Assembly: GCA_946803715.1 (NCBI GenBank)
Contig: CAMPET010000001.1
Span: forward strand, 1,359,859-1,404,015
Reading direction: 5' to 3'
DNA from: Beroe ovata
Taxonomy: Eukaryota > Ctenophora > Nuda > Beroida > Beroidae
DNA: 44,157 nucleotides
Position numbers and translations under genes: made by a program. Under the pieces are notes generated by a model. It saw nothing but the letters and a program-made list of their open reading frames with translations. It did not search any database and was not told the DNA's origin. Shown here piece by piece: positions 1 through 13,300 of this stretch. Each line of letters starts with the position of its first letter. Position 1 is the stretch's first letter.

Positions 1-132
1 CCTTAGCTATTCACAACCTCAGCTATCCATAACCTTAGCCATCCATAACCTTAGCTATTCACAACCTTAGCCACTCATAACCTTAGCTATTCACAACCTT
101 AGCTATCCACAACCTTAGCCATTCATAACCTT
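1..132. repeat. 16-bp tandem satellite
   Basis: About eight head-to-tail copies of a 16-bp unit of the form CCTTAGCTATTCACAA, with C/T variants at a few positions (CTAT/CCAT, CACAA/CATAA). The array runs into the left edge of the window, so its true length is unknown. It precedes the first exon I can support by about 240 bp. Confidence 0.9.
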
Positions 133-368
133 CCATTCACAATGAACCTTGAAATGATCTCTGATATCATTTTAATTGTGTATCATGATCTTTTCAAGAG
201 ATGATTGATAACTGTTTCAAAACAACCATAATATGTACCTATCATGTAGGGATATCATACCCTCTTTTTTCTAGTGCATGAACGGGTATCCAGCACGATT
301 TTGTACTAATAAGAAATTCACCAGAGCAGCTTCACAGACATCTTGACAATCTCTCGGCTTCCACACAG

Positions 369-3300
369 AGACTCCTGCGCTCATCCGCAACTGCATATGA
401 GGAGAGAGATAGCTACATCGGGCTGCCTGTCGGATATGGTGCCCCGAAATACTTGGGTATGTGAACTTGCAATGGCTAGAATATCATCTCCTCTTGACTT
501 TTTATGGAGAGATTTACCAAGAGCACAGCTGCTACTGTGACTGTATAGTCCCTACGCTTGGATGATCGTCTGTCTGAATATGAAATATGAGTTCGACTCT
601 GATCATATTTGATCCTACTTGATTTCGATTTGTCATTCTCGAGACAAGATCAGTGAGCTACTACATACTACATTATAGGGTTGTGCTTTCAGTCACGTTT
701 TGTAAGAGTGACTACTGACTACCCTGATTAACTGACATCAGAGAGTGTCAACACTCAACAGCTGCTAAACATGCGGCGCGGCTAACATGGTGTTGCGATG
801 AAAGAAAAAGTCATTGACTCGAGGTCAACGTTGAGTTCAAATTTTGAGAATACCTAATCTGGACGACATGGTTCAGTAGAGAAACACAGTGATGCGATCA
901 GTGAGACTCAAATTTGTGGAAATTGCGTTCTGCAGAGTGTGACACTTTATCACTCGACTCCCAATCCAAACATTTTGTAAAATCTTTTGAATGTGTCTCA
1001 TAGCGCACATTCCAACCATACTAATGCGTTGAAAGCTTGTATAGATACCATTTCAAATCATGACACAGCTCAACCTGCATAGTCGAGCAGCAGACTTTTC
1101 GTGTTATAAAGCTGTCTGAGCAGAGATAACGTATGGCTTCCAACAGAACCTATAACCGGGCGACCAGGCGGTGACCTATCATATGTTTCGCTCGAAAAAT
1201 ATTCATTCCGATGTGCTAACATTAGGGAATCGTGTCATATTGTAGATGCGATTTCTGAGAATAGGCTAAACCCAGTCGAACACTCTTCGATTCAACATGG
1301 CGTATTTGAGTTTTACAACAGGGACTGGATAACTGACTAGTTGAAAAAGATGGTTGAGCTGGGACATAATATAGCTGGGTTTAATCAAAATATGTACTTA
1401 AATTTCACTTGTTCAGTTTAATCAAAATGTACTTGTTCAGGCAGTGAGAGGCCCAAAGCAGCAGTGCGTTATGGGATGAACTATGGCAGAGTTAGACTGG
1501 ATAGCCGAGGTAACTGCAGCTATGGCAACGTAGTAGTTGATGATGAACCCTTGACGAGATACGAGCGCAGCAAGCTTGAAGATTACCAAGGTATGGATGA
1601 ATAGAATGCAAGCATAGGGCGCAGTGATTCATGACAAAACACACTAGATTGGAGATCCGAACATCAGTAATGATCATTTTATAATTGATATCTTCTGTAA
1701 CTATCTTTTATAACTGTCAGGAAGTCTTGGCAGTGTTTTGTACCAGAAGGAGATGCACAAAGGTCAGTTTGATGTCCATGATCAAGGAGTAAGAGAGGGC
1801 AAGGAGCTTGATGCCCCTGGACTTGGATCACCAGCGGTACATGAGTCATCAAGGTGAGCCACCGTGAGGGAAGCTGAACCATAACCTATGAGTATGGGTA
1901 CAGTTCTACAGTTGTTGAGTATAGAGTATAGACTTAAACTTGATTATGGTGCAATGTGAACAGTTGTCGTTTCAAGAATCAGAGGAACCTAAATAGCCCA
2001 AACATTAACAGGGCACCCTGTTAGACCTTGGGAAATAAATTTTTGTGCCTAGTTTTCGGCAGGCCGAGGGTTGAAATTAGCTCCTAATCAATTAAGCTCT
2101 TAATTAATTTGTAACTATGATTATCATACTAATCATAGTTCATACCATATCATATCTAATCATGTCATATCATACAAACATATCAACATCTCTCAGTCAA
2201 GTCAGAGCTCTAATTGATATTGATGATATCCCACAGCTCAACAAAGCCCGCTGAGGCGACGTCAATTGGCGAGACCATCACTAGTAGTGGCTTAAAGAAA
2301 AGTGCTAGCAGAGGTGATATTGAGATTTTGGGAGCAGCTGATGACGATGATGCTGTTGAGAAGGAAGATTCTGGAATTGCCGATGAGTCGGAGGATGACT
2401 TCGATGGCGAAGGAATGGAAGTCAATGTAGAGGAAGTCCCAGAAAGTGGTACGATGGAGAGTGGAGACATGATGGCATTGGCATTCAGCATGACAAGCAA
2501 AATTGTCTGTCTGTCATAGGTACCAATAATTACCATACATATTGCTAACCCACTTAATTGTAATTCACCTAGAGCCCGAACCAGAGATCTGTGTTTATAA
2601 CGAAATCACTGAAGAAGATTTCCAAGAGATTCAAAAAGCTGTTGAAGAAGAGGAAGTAAGACAGAAGCCCCTTTTCTCGTCCCCGCCCATTGCTTCTGTA
2701 ACCACGCATCATTTACATGTACTATTCTTCTTCATAATGCTTTAGAGATAATCTGGCATCGTCATTTACTGTCAGCAAAGCACACATCAGTATGGCATCT
2801 TAATTCAGCTTCTAATACTGCTGCTCTCAGTAAATGACAGTGTCATTATGACACATTTTGTGACAAAAATCTTATCAATGTGTCATTGTTAGATGATATT
2901 TCATTGAATACGTATTACATGTAACCCTTCCTCATATCGAGCAGCAAGCATTTTCACGGTTTACTCTAACGGATGGCCAATAAACTCCCATTCCCCATAA
3001 GAGCTGAAACATATGAACTTGAAGGTTTCTATTGTTCTTCATGCTTGCAGTAGCTGAACGAAAAGTCATCAAATACTCATTGCTTCACTGCTGACAGAGA
3101 GACATTTTGTCTGTTACTAGGCAAAATATCATAAGAATTGGGATGCCATAATATGGGGACTGATTCACTACCTACTTGAGTAACTTGTAACCTATGTGGG
3201 CTTTCACGATCTGGGCTGATGTTTTAGCATTAGTGTTTGATGTTAACTGTTAAGTGTTTTGCAGGTCAACATGGCAAAATGCCTCACAATGCAATGTGTA

Positions 3301-5210
3301 ATGACTCCATCATGATAGACACTAGAAGTAAAACTTGCAAATTGCGCAATGCCACAATATTTGCTGCTGCAAAGCCAGGTCACCAATAGAAAAAGGTAGT
3401 TAGGTCAATGATTAAAATTCCACTACTATCTCAAAACTTCCTTATCAACAGATTGAGAAGATTGTGGGGACCTTTGTTCCAGAAACAGATGATCCAGGGA
3501 AGCCAGTTGGTCTGTCACCAATCGAGGGTATGAATTCTTGCTATGTGACATCGCCACTTCCATCACCAAAGGAGACGGGTGAGGGGGGGCAGTTTTCATT
3601 TGAGGATGGAAAAGCTGGAGAGGAGCCCACAGAACCAGTAGAGGTACATATTTTCATGGCCCCTGCCAGATCTCTGATTATAGCTTGATAATAAAGACAT
3701 TGGTAATTCATCTTTCATTTTTCAACACATCTTTTGTACCTACAAACTCATGCTAACAAATTATTTACAACTTAGGTGAAATTAGATCTAGAAGAGGCTG
3801 CTGACATCCAACTCGATGTTTCTGCTGAAGTTGTGCAAGTTGATGAAGAAACCATCGTTACCGAAACAGTGGAAGAAGTTGTGGAGGAAATTAAACCAGA
3901 GGAAGAGGTTCCCGAAGATGTGCACCTAACAATTTCCGAGGAGAAGGTAGAGGCGGCTGAATCTGCTACAGAAGTTGCTGCTGAACCAGTAGCCGATGCT
4001 GCACCTGAAGTGGAAGAAAAAGTAGAAGAACCACCTGTTGCCGAAGCGCCTATCACTGAAGCACCAGTTGCTGAAGAACCAGTCACCGAAGCGTCTGTTG
4101 CTGAACAGTCTATCGCTGAAGCGCCAGTTGCAGAAGAACCAGGTACGGAAGCTCTGGCTGCTGTAGAGCCAGTTGCAGAAGCGCCAGTCGCAGAAGAACC
4201 CAAAGTTGAGGAGCTCACAGTTGAGGAACCCAAAGTTGAGGAGCTTACAGTTGAGGAACCAAAAGTTGAGGAAAAGAAAGGTTTGTTGCGAGAACAATTC
4301 AGCACTCAGCAGTTTTTATATAGGTAGGTAGGTACCTAATAGCTACACAAATTGTGCACCTGCCAAAACCAAGGGATAGCTTTTGAATGAACTGTACCTT
4401 ACTTTTCATGATTTTCCAAGTAAATGTTCCAAACATGACTTTCCAAACAAAATTAGTAGGGAAATTGTTGGTGCACTATCGACTGGATATCCAGTGACTG
4501 GTATTCCTCAGATTTATCCATTCTAAGAACTGATACTCTATAATAACACTGCATTATGCATAAATTGGATTAGTTGTTAGCAAAATAGTGCAACTGCATA
4601 GTTAAAAACTAACACTGACTCACCCAAGTAATATGTCTCAGATGAAGCCCCAAAAGAAGAGGTAGGAGCAGCTAATGGACCAGCAGCTGCAACAGAGGTA
4701 TGTGTTTTGACATAACAGGGTACACTAATTGAAGATCCCAACAGAATATTCGGCATGCATATTTTTAACAATAACTCAGCAATCTCGGGATACATGGAAA
4801 TCAAGGAATCCAGATAAATCCATGAATATTAGCAATGTTTCTCAGGTTGCTGAGAGCAAAGAAGCACCTCCAGCAGAAGCCCCCAAAGAAGAGGCAAAAG
4901 CTCCTGAGCCTAAGTCTAAGTTCAACCGAGTGAGTCAGTGATTTTGAAATCAGAACATTGGAATAGTAAAACAAATTAGACAGCATGAGATGCTCAAGGT
5001 AACAATTAGCAGAAAGCCAATCTACCGGAATCAATTTAATAGACCCAATCATTTCAGTTTGAAAAGAAATTCGGTAAGGCACCCGAACCAGAACCAAAGA
5101 CATCCAAATTCGGCCAGAGGAAGTTTGGGAATCTCGGGAGTAAATTTGAAGGAAAAGCAGGTGGTGCAGCTAGAGATCGTCAATTGCCACCAAAAAAGAA
5201 GCTCTATTAA
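369..5210 (+). CDS. Acidic Glu/Pro/Ala-rich repeat protein (5' end uncertain)
   Basis: I do not recognise the family. Ten exons join in consistent phase: 369-456, 1441-1590, 1721-1853, 2237-2448, 2573-2655, 3452-3643, 3776-4280, 4642-4697, 4846-4929, 5058-5210. Together they give 551 codons and a TAA stop. No initiator ATG is visible in frame with the first exon, so further 5' exon(s) probably lie to the left; the first two exons are the least certain. The N-terminal part is mixed and Tyr/Gly-containing (YGMNYGRVRLDSRGN), the middle is very acidic (a DDDDAVEKEDSG stretch near the 2340 region), and the large exon at 3776 encodes degenerate repeats of the type EAPVAEEP and EEPKVEELTV. The last 50 residues switch to basic (KFGQRKFGNLGSKFEGK, ending PPKKKLY). 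No signal peptide, membrane segment or catalytic motif is seen. An intracellular, largely disordered scaffold or filament-associated protein is a guess only. It converges on the next gene, with 496 bp between the two stops. Confidence 0.7.
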
Positions 5211-5706
5211 TAGGGTTCTAGGCATATGATTGATCTACAGTGTTTACTATAGCTATGACCTTTAGGTTTTATCAATTTGAACAATGGACATTGGACATTT
5301 TTCAAACTCTGACAAACAAAATATGATCAACCTTCTCATAAATCTTGATAGGTATAATATGTCTATCCTTAACAATTTAAATCAAGTGAAAACCATCACC
5401 ACGATTGACCTCATTTGTTTGATGCCTTATGCTGGCATCACATTTTTCATCTCTTTTGTTTGAACAATGATCATTGCATGAAATACGGAAAGAAAAACGT
5501 AATCATTTCATTTTGACCTTGTATTATCAAAGCATTAGTGGTTCATTAGGAGATAACATGCTAACAACATGTTGATACCCATAGACTATAGTTTGAATAA
5601 TGAATGAATCTAGAACACAACTAAACAATCATAAGCTTTTAATCTTATCGCTTTAGACTAAATCATGATAATATTTTGCATAAAATCAGTTTTTTCTTGT
5701 TTCAAT

Positions 5707-8700
5707 TTAAATTTCTATCTCCTGCAAGTAGCTTAATCTAATTTCACTTGCTGATGATCGTCGTTGAGGCTCGTCTTGTTCATTGCTGTAAGACCGCGGC
5801 AGGGGCATTAACACTTTGTTCTTATCAAACAAATTTGGTTCAGAGTAAGACTGCAGGACCGATAACCTCCTACCAGGACTACGACACAAAATACGTTGGT
5901 CTAATTCACCGTATGTTGGAGGAGTTATACCAGGGGGGTCAGAGTTGAATCTTCCACGAAGCGCATCATTTACTTGACCACTATCATTACCCTGAAAGAA
6001 CTTCAAATCTTCGTACAAGGGGCCAGAGCCATTTCCTAGCGATTCTTCACTATGGTCAACTCGCCTTTGAGGTAATCTGACCCTATCATGAAGTGACTCA
6101 CTGAAACTTCGTTGCCTCCGAATTTCTTTTCTCTGTTTCTGACTAAGACCATTTTCCTTCCTAACTTCTCTACGAATCACTGAATCGACCGCATAATTCC
6201 ACATTTCCTGGCCTCTATTGTAGTTCTTGGGTAGCGTTAACATATTCCTGAGGTCAGAACCTGGGATGGCATATTGCATGGGCATCATGGCAGGAAGGGA
6301 TGGGCTGGATAGATCAAAGGAAGGCCGTATGGGAACATCTGGCTGTACTGAATATGCTTCTGAATAGATGGGAGGGGGATATTGAAGAACTTGTGATGAA
6401 GATGTTATCATGGGTCTGACTGGAATAAGCTGGTATTGCTGAGGCTGGCCAGAAACACTGGATAAAGCGTACTGTGAACCTACATTGGGTTGATTCTGCA
6501 TCAGAAACAATGCAGGGGGTGGAGGTGGTAGATTGTAATTGGGATACTTTGACAATTCAGCCTGGATCATCGGGTAGTCCGTAGGACCTAAGGTAACTGA
6601 CTTGTTATCTTCAGAACTGGGGGCAGGTTTTTGCGGTGTCTCAATTTCTTGGGAGTCGTTCTTCTTAGTGTAGTAAATTAATGCACCTGAATTATGGGGG
6701 TAAGAAAGTGAGCTCTCACTATGAAAACTTTAGTATATGCCAAGGTTTTAAAGTAAGCGATGTCCTACCGGGAAGGAGAAGCAGCGGGAGAAATGTCAGC
6801 ACAATGACAGAGTAGTTTACAGTGGTTAAGCACGATGCATTGAACGGAGTTTGAACAAGACTCCCATCAACCACGTCCAAGCAGCCAGGCCTGATGTGTC
6901 CAGTGAATGTCTGGTAGATTGCACTCCCTGTCCTGGTCAGGGATGCTACACCAATGATTACAGAGGTTCCGAAAAATGATATACCTGTGGAAAAAGCACA
7001 CGGGAAGAAACTTGCTATCGATAAAGAACAGTAGTAGGTACAGAAGCGCAGTAACCACAATTTGCTTACTTACCTAGACTATCAGATTCCTTTGAGTAAC
7101 ACCTCTTCATTAGTTCCAGGAGTCTCCAGAAGAGCAGTCGAAGAGACAGGAAACAGTAGACGATGTTCCTGATTATGAGAAACCAAGGAATACCCACAGC
7201 AGCAGTCAGGTATGTCTCTATGTAGAAATATTCCAGGAACATCTCTCCACAATCCTCCAGCAGGAAGCCGATGCAGTAGCACTGACTCTTAGCTTCGAAT
7301 AGGGTGACTCTGTCACTCTTATCACGGAGGATATGCAGGCAGATTGCAATCTTGATAACACCCAGGAATGCAAAGGCAAAGATGAAGTTGATAACCCAAA
7401 CGTTCTGATAGATGTGAGACTCTATGACTCCCCCTATCTCCATTCTGTAGCCCATGGAAAAGTCCATATAAACATCAAATACATCAAACAGCGTTGTGAA
7501 GATGGTCAGGAAATAAACATTCATCACGATCACAGAAAACTGCCAGATGTAATCCAGGACTCGGATAAAACATCTGCAGAAATACTTGGATCCCTTGAAC
7601 TTTGGTCGAGACTTCATGAACTCTTTGTTGAGTCCTGGGATCAAGAGATACAGCCCGTAGAGAGAAACCAGGGATGAGATGCCGACGGGGAAAAATGTGA
7701 TAAGAAGTCCGACATCCTTACTGAATCGGGGCGTCCAGCACTTGGTGATGTTACAAAATATCATATTACCATCCAGGGTGATGATGTCAACACAGAAATC
7801 ACAACCACTTGATCCAGCAGCAGTGGGGACTGGATCATCTTTACCATCAGGAATTATTGGTTCAGCATCGACCACATTCTTTGATTTTGTTGAAGATTCA
7901 GTGGGCAATGGAGTGTTAGGTAATTGTTTGTCAGTTTTGCCAGAAGATTTAGAAAAGGGCTCTGAAATATTTTCTGGTTCCACATTCGTGTCCGGGATGG
8001 AATCCTCGGACCCTTCTGTTCCATTCTTAGCCTGAATTGTGCTGTTTGGATTAATAACCTGTGGTACTGTAGCGGTGACTCTGTCCCCATGGCGGAGTGG
8101 AGTGTCAGAGTTACTTACAGCTGGCTCATTTAAATTTGTCACCTCACCAGAAATGTTGTTGCTACTGCGAGGACTTTCTGTTACAGTAACGTTGTTTTCA
8201 CGAGACTTAGTGGAACTGGCATGGGTTATTGGAGTCATCCCAGGGGCGGTTGATGAAGGATAATAACCACTTGATGACTCTACTGTCACTAAAGAGGGAT
8301 GATCAGTTTCCTTAGTCTTTATCTCTGTTGTCATCTTGCTTGAGTCATATGTCCGCCATGCTGTGGTACTTTTCTCCGTCCACCATGTGGGTAAAGAAAT
8401 GTTCGGAGAACCTCCTTCGTGAATGGGAGGTCTGGTGGAGCTTAAGTCTGGTCTCAGGTCGGCTTGATTGTTAGGATAAGTATTATTGGCATGGTCAAAA
8501 TGGCCAGAAAATGTTTCATTCCCAAACTTGTCTTCATTTTCTGCTGTACCATGAGGTAAGGGATTTCTAGGTTGAGATATCAAGAGCTTGTCAATAACAT
8601 CATGTTCTTCAGATCTCCATGCATGACTTCTTGAGGTGTTATTTGCTGTTGTGACATTTTCGTGGCTTTGCTTAATTCTGAATTCCGCCTGAACTGTTAG

Positions 8701-8760
8701 ACAGCACAACAGGAGAGAGACGAAAACGAAGCAGAAAAAACAACTTCTAGACAGGAACAT
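5707..8760 (-). CDS. Orphan polytopic membrane protein with mucin-like ectodomain
   Basis: Three exons, complement(5707-6686, 6769-6984, 7074-8760), both introns in phase 1, give 960 aa with clear donors and acceptors. Residues 1-25 form a signal peptide (Cys/Phe/Leu-rich core ending TVQA). Residues ~26-315 are Ser/Thr/Asn/Pro-rich with many NxS/T sites, as in heavily glycosylated stalks. A short Cys cluster follows (CDFC...C...C, ~320-340), then membrane segments at about 350-373, 405-425, 454-475 and 512-550, and two more from exons 2-3 (~564-580, ~618-640). The remaining ~320 residues are a cytoplasmic-type tail with a PPPPP run, several Arg-rich RRxSxS patches (possible basophilic kinase sites) and a C-terminal EIEI. 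The order secreted stalk, Cys knot, multipass core and long tail resembles adhesion-type receptors, but I see no GAIN/GPS motif and cannot assign a family. It lies on the same strand as the HES gene, 4.5 kb downstream of that gene's stop. Confidence 0.85.
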
Positions 8761-10974
8761 ATTATCGAGTAAAGCTGACAGATGCTAAACATTTTGTCTG
8801 AAAACACCGATTTTATCTCATATTTCAGTGTCATACGAATTATCTAGGGTTTTAAACCTTCAGTCATGGCTCGTTTTTGTTACATCATTCCCAATCTAGT
8901 GACATTCATTCCACACACACACGGCTCATGATACATATTCGGGTAAACAGCTGTCAGGGGAAGGAGATAGCTCATTAATCCCCAATTTTCTATCTCATAC
9001 TTTGGCCTTCTTGGTATGCTCGCCAGACCCTAGCCTAGGATCGGTTCGAAATTTGTATCCCATCACAATATCATGTAGCAATCAAATATATGATCGAAAT
9101 TTTGATTAAACAATAAACGCAGTCGAATAGATCGACGTGAAGATAATTAATTTGAATGTAAAATTGTTTACTTTACGGCATGCTTCACGTCATAATCCAT
9201 TATCAATAGCTTGAACAGTATTGAAAATGTTTTAAAATCGACTATAAGTTTTGGTATGCATTGTGTCTGATACTGATTGATTGGGACTAAGTCAGAAGTC
9301 TAGACGTTTGAGGGGTTTAATAAGCACAGACCTTGCAGACACAATGATGGGCATGGGGCATTCCTTGGCTGTTAGAAGATTTAGAGAAGATTCAGTAGAA
9401 CCTCATTAGAGTCTAACTTTTATAAGAGGTACGTAAGTGAAGACAGCAATTATAGAAATAGATTATAAGTATGTATTATTGATGACAAACCAATGATCAC
9501 AATCAATAGGTTCACTACCTTCATGTTTCATATCATTTCCAAGGAGTAATGACGCCTGTTATTCAGGGCTTGTTCATGGGGAGGTCAGAGGAAAATTTGG
9601 TGTATGAATTGGGAGCTGTTTCTACCTAAACAGGCCAATTTGTTGCAAAGTGGGCCGCGGCACGCGCCTCATTTGTCGGTCTGCCTTGACCCCTTTGAAA
9701 GGTGTTGAGAGCCCAACCCATACAAATAAATACAGGGTGAAAGAATCCGAGGCGTGGTTTAGGAGTTGGTCCCATATTTAGTAGCCCATTACCATGGTAC
9801 CGCTATAGTTTATTAGTGAAGCTATCATCAGTCATCACTCTTACGTAAAGTGCAAGTGATGATTAAAACCCATGATACAAAAACTTAATCTAGTGATTGA
9901 ACGCTCGTCTAATTAAAACTGAAAGTAAACACCATAAACATATGTACGATGATACACCAAGCAAGGAATTTACATTTCGATTTGTCCTTACTAAACGGTT
10001 GCAGTTCAAAACGCAATTAATCCCTCCGCAATGAAGAGGATGCCCGATGGCATATATATCATGGTTCTAAGAAGACCGCGCTGTAATGGTTCAAATGGTG
10101 TGGACCTCCTACAATTAAAGAGGTGTTTAGAATAAGCATGCCCACATTCGATGTTCATTGGACGTTTCATTTCGGGTTGAGATGAAATGAACAGTGATTG
10201 GACACACATACTTCTACAAATGTTTTGAATAGAGGAGGCTGTGTTTTCATAGCTAAATTGCGCCCCCCTCCCGTGTAATTGCTTCAGAGTGAAGAAAACC
10301 ATAAACCCTTGAGCAAACCATCAACCTGGCGAATGGGGCGCATGCAAGTGGTGGCACAAGTATCCCAAGATGAGATCTGCAGGGAGCTCTCGACATATAT
10401 GTTTACTATTTGTGTGAGAAATAAAGTAACCTCTCTTGGACCATATACGATTTCAGCAGAGGATTTCTACGATACCTAGGTATACGATCTGCAGTAGTGT
10501 AGTATTCTACACACCACATCCTCGGTGTATGACAGATGACTCCGCCCAGAACCAATCCCTCTTCCATCTCTCTTGACCTTGTTCTGTCCCCACACTCCAC
10601 TGTATGTCGCCCTCTGATTGTATTTTCTCCCACAAATGTTGTTAAATTTATCCCACTGTGGCCACCAAACACACACACATGTCATAAACTCCACAAATAC
10701 TTTAGAAACCTGATCGATTCATGAACAGTATGTAGCATGTTGTCTATGACATCTCTCACGATATATAAATTGCTCCCACAGAATGGCAGCAGCAGCGCGC
10801 GCGTTCCCACGATCTCGTGAAAAACGTGAAGCATCTCAAATATGCACTGGAGAGAGAGAGAGAGAGACAGAGCATTGCATAACATGAGAACATGACGCAC
10901 ACACACATAACGGACCAGCTTGTCATGCTCTCCTGGATTTGCCACAACAAGACCAGGCAGCATACCTACCGAGA

Positions 10975-11150
10975 GTGAGAGTTGAGAGAGTACTGATGAG
11001 AGTGAGAGAGTACTGATGAGAGTGAGAGAGTACTGACAGTCGAGAGAGTACTGATGAGAGTGAGAGAGTACTGATGAGAGTGAGAGAGTGTTGACAGTCG
11101 AGAGAGAGTACTGACAGTCGAGAGAGTACTGCAAGAGTCGAGAGAGTACG
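10975..11150. repeat. GA-rich minisatellite
   Basis: Interleaved copies of two related units, GAGAGAGTACTGATGAGAGT and GAGAGAGTACTGACAGTC, roughly nine copies in all. It is preceded by a pure (GA)n run near 10851-10866 and followed by (GT)n at about 11151-11160. The long Ser/Leu-rich frames crossing it are a by-product of the repeat. Confidence 0.85.
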
Positions 11151-12766
11151 TGTGTGTGTGATCTGTGTGATGACTGTGATCACGAGACTCTGAGTCTATA
11201 AGAATCCTATGCTAACGATGAGCAAAAACGAAATGAAAAGCATGAGCGGGACTAAATCTTTACCCCATCTTGACAATGAAACTTTATTAGACCAGCTCTA
11301 CAACACCAATCTCTCTGGCTGCTTACTGAATTGATATTCATGACAGCAGCAAATGAAAAAGCACCTCATAAACCCGATAAAGAATATGCAAGAGCTGAGA
11401 TGTGGATAAAAAGCTGTTGCCTGTGACCATGCCTATTATTGCCAATGATTCAGCTAGTGCTACCGCGTGTCAGGCCCCCATATTATTAGAACAAAGCTTA
11501 GCCAAATATTGCAGCCGACAATCACCAGGCAACTGTACACTGAAAACTATAAGTAAAAACTACACTATAAAACTAACCTCAGTATTGCATATGGGAGTGA
11601 GGGCCATTTGTCTGCAGATGTGCCCACGACTTGTTTTAATCCGGATCAGGGACGCTTGGCCACTCTTTGCTTTCAGCTTCATCTGACAGAGAATACATTC
11701 AGTTCAAACTAAGAGTAAGAGGTGTTCTTTTCTGTGGAAACATATAATTGTGTAACGAATAAATGGTGTTCATTGGATGCCTATTGCATATGATGTCCTT
11801 AAAGTCAAAAGTGGGGCCTGTGTGTGACTCGGAACGGTGTCAAGGGGTTTCCAGGGGGAAATGGATAAAAATTTGAGGCCTAATGCTTGAGGAAATTTGC
11901 CTCAGTCTAAGCGATTAATAATAGTAGATACTACTACTATAAAAAAATAGATACCTAGTAAGTGGTGTCATGGTCCCCGATAAATAATCTTCATCGGGAA
12001 CTTAATCATAATGACATCAATAATATTGTAAATTTTATGTATTTTTAGAACCCTTCATTTCACGTATTTCATATTTGTAAGTGATGACGCGACAGCCATG
12101 ACAACACTGTCATAAGATGTGCGGTGGTGTTACCAACACTGACAGTGTTGTTGAAATGAATGTTGATGGCATAAACTAAATTCCCAACTATCAATATAGT
12201 TCCCAACTATCCCAACTATCCCATAGTTGGGATGGAATAATAAAATGGAGTAATAAAATGGAATAATAAAATGTCATAGCACGTGTCTCATGAGTGTCAT
12301 GGCAGAGAACAGTATATATCAGCTATCTCCTACTCCTAGTCTGGTCTTCTCTAATTCACCGATCAGCCACAATTAATCAGCCTCATCATTTATTCAGATA
12401 GCGTGCAAATTTACTGATATTTCATGACGACGATGATAATTTGAATTCTAGACTTCTTCAATTCCATCAGAGCCAGACTCTCATCTTTCTAAGCAGCTTA
12501 AACATGGAACTCTGTACGCTCAAATTATAATGAGACCAATCAATACAGAGGTCCGTATTCCTTAATACAGGATGATCTACTTTATTTGCTCGAGTAGACA
12601 TACGGATTATTAATTTGGGTGACCATTAATTTAGGTGACCATACTCAGAGAGATATCGATAACCACACCCATGGTATCAAAACAGTTTATGGTATCAAAA
12701 CAGTTTTATAGTTTAGGTGGGGCTTAATTAAGATGGTCCTTGGCCAAATTGGTCCATCCAATAGCG

Positions 12767-12794
12767 ATTCGTGGTTCTCTAGAGAACCACGAAT
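12767..12794. repeat. Perfect 28-bp palindrome
   Basis: ATTCGTGGTTCTCT is followed immediately by its exact reverse complement, with no spacer. It could be a DNA cruciform or a dimeric protein-binding site; nothing nearby decides between these. Confidence 0.9.
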
Positions 12795-13300
12795 TCTCTT
12801 AGAATTTGGTGTTATTTGGTTGGATCACAGCATTGTGGGAGTGAAACAAAGGATGTCATGGATTTAAGTATAAAAAGGCTTTCATACGGCCATCAATCGA
12901 ACAGAACAAAACATCAATTATAACAGTTGTGTAAAACCACAAAATTATAGCTCAAGAATCATAAAATGTGTCTCTTTCATTCGTCAAGATCAAACCTTGG
13001 GCAAAAACACTGCCGCGCATTGTCATATTTTATATTAATCAAACGGAGTTAACTTGGGTTCAAAACAAAAATTTTCCAACTTTATAATTATTATCGTGTG
13101 TTTTTGATTTCGCTTTCAAACGGTAGTTATACAACTCAATATTAAACAGTGATATTGTTGCAATACTTAACACAGTTCACGCCATGCGTGCATATTGTCT
13201 TTCCATATATCTTCCTGTCACTTGGAACACTCATCGTCTTTCAATCGCATCTACTGCACGTGCAACACAGAACGTGCTGCGCGCATCACGTGACACGTGC

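Larger units (their letters stand above)
8761..13300. other. Intergenic region without a supportable gene
   Basis: No open frame here has credible splice signals or protein-like composition. It contains a GA-rich minisatellite (10975-11150), a perfect 28-bp palindrome (12767-12794), several short local duplications (12188-12275, around 12605-12640 and 12670-12706) and a TATA-like TATAAAAAGGC at about 12880 with no convincing coding sequence after it. The right end is probably the 3' UTR of the HES gene. Confidence 0.6.

Noticed and set aside
3772-4305. Antisense Ser/Thr/Ala-rich frame opposite the large repeat exon
   Set aside because: Mirror image of the Glu/Pro/Ala repeats; the plus-strand exon has matching splice sites and phases, the minus frame does not.
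10006-10302. 98-codon minus-strand frame
   Set aside because: No ATG-context, splice or family support; both strands are partly open.
10682-11183. Ser/Leu-rich minus-strand frames
   Set aside because: Translation of the GA minisatellite.
12878-12890. TATA box TATAAAAAGGC as a promoter
   Set aside because: No credible coding sequence or other core-promoter element follows before the HES 3' end; kept only as a remark.
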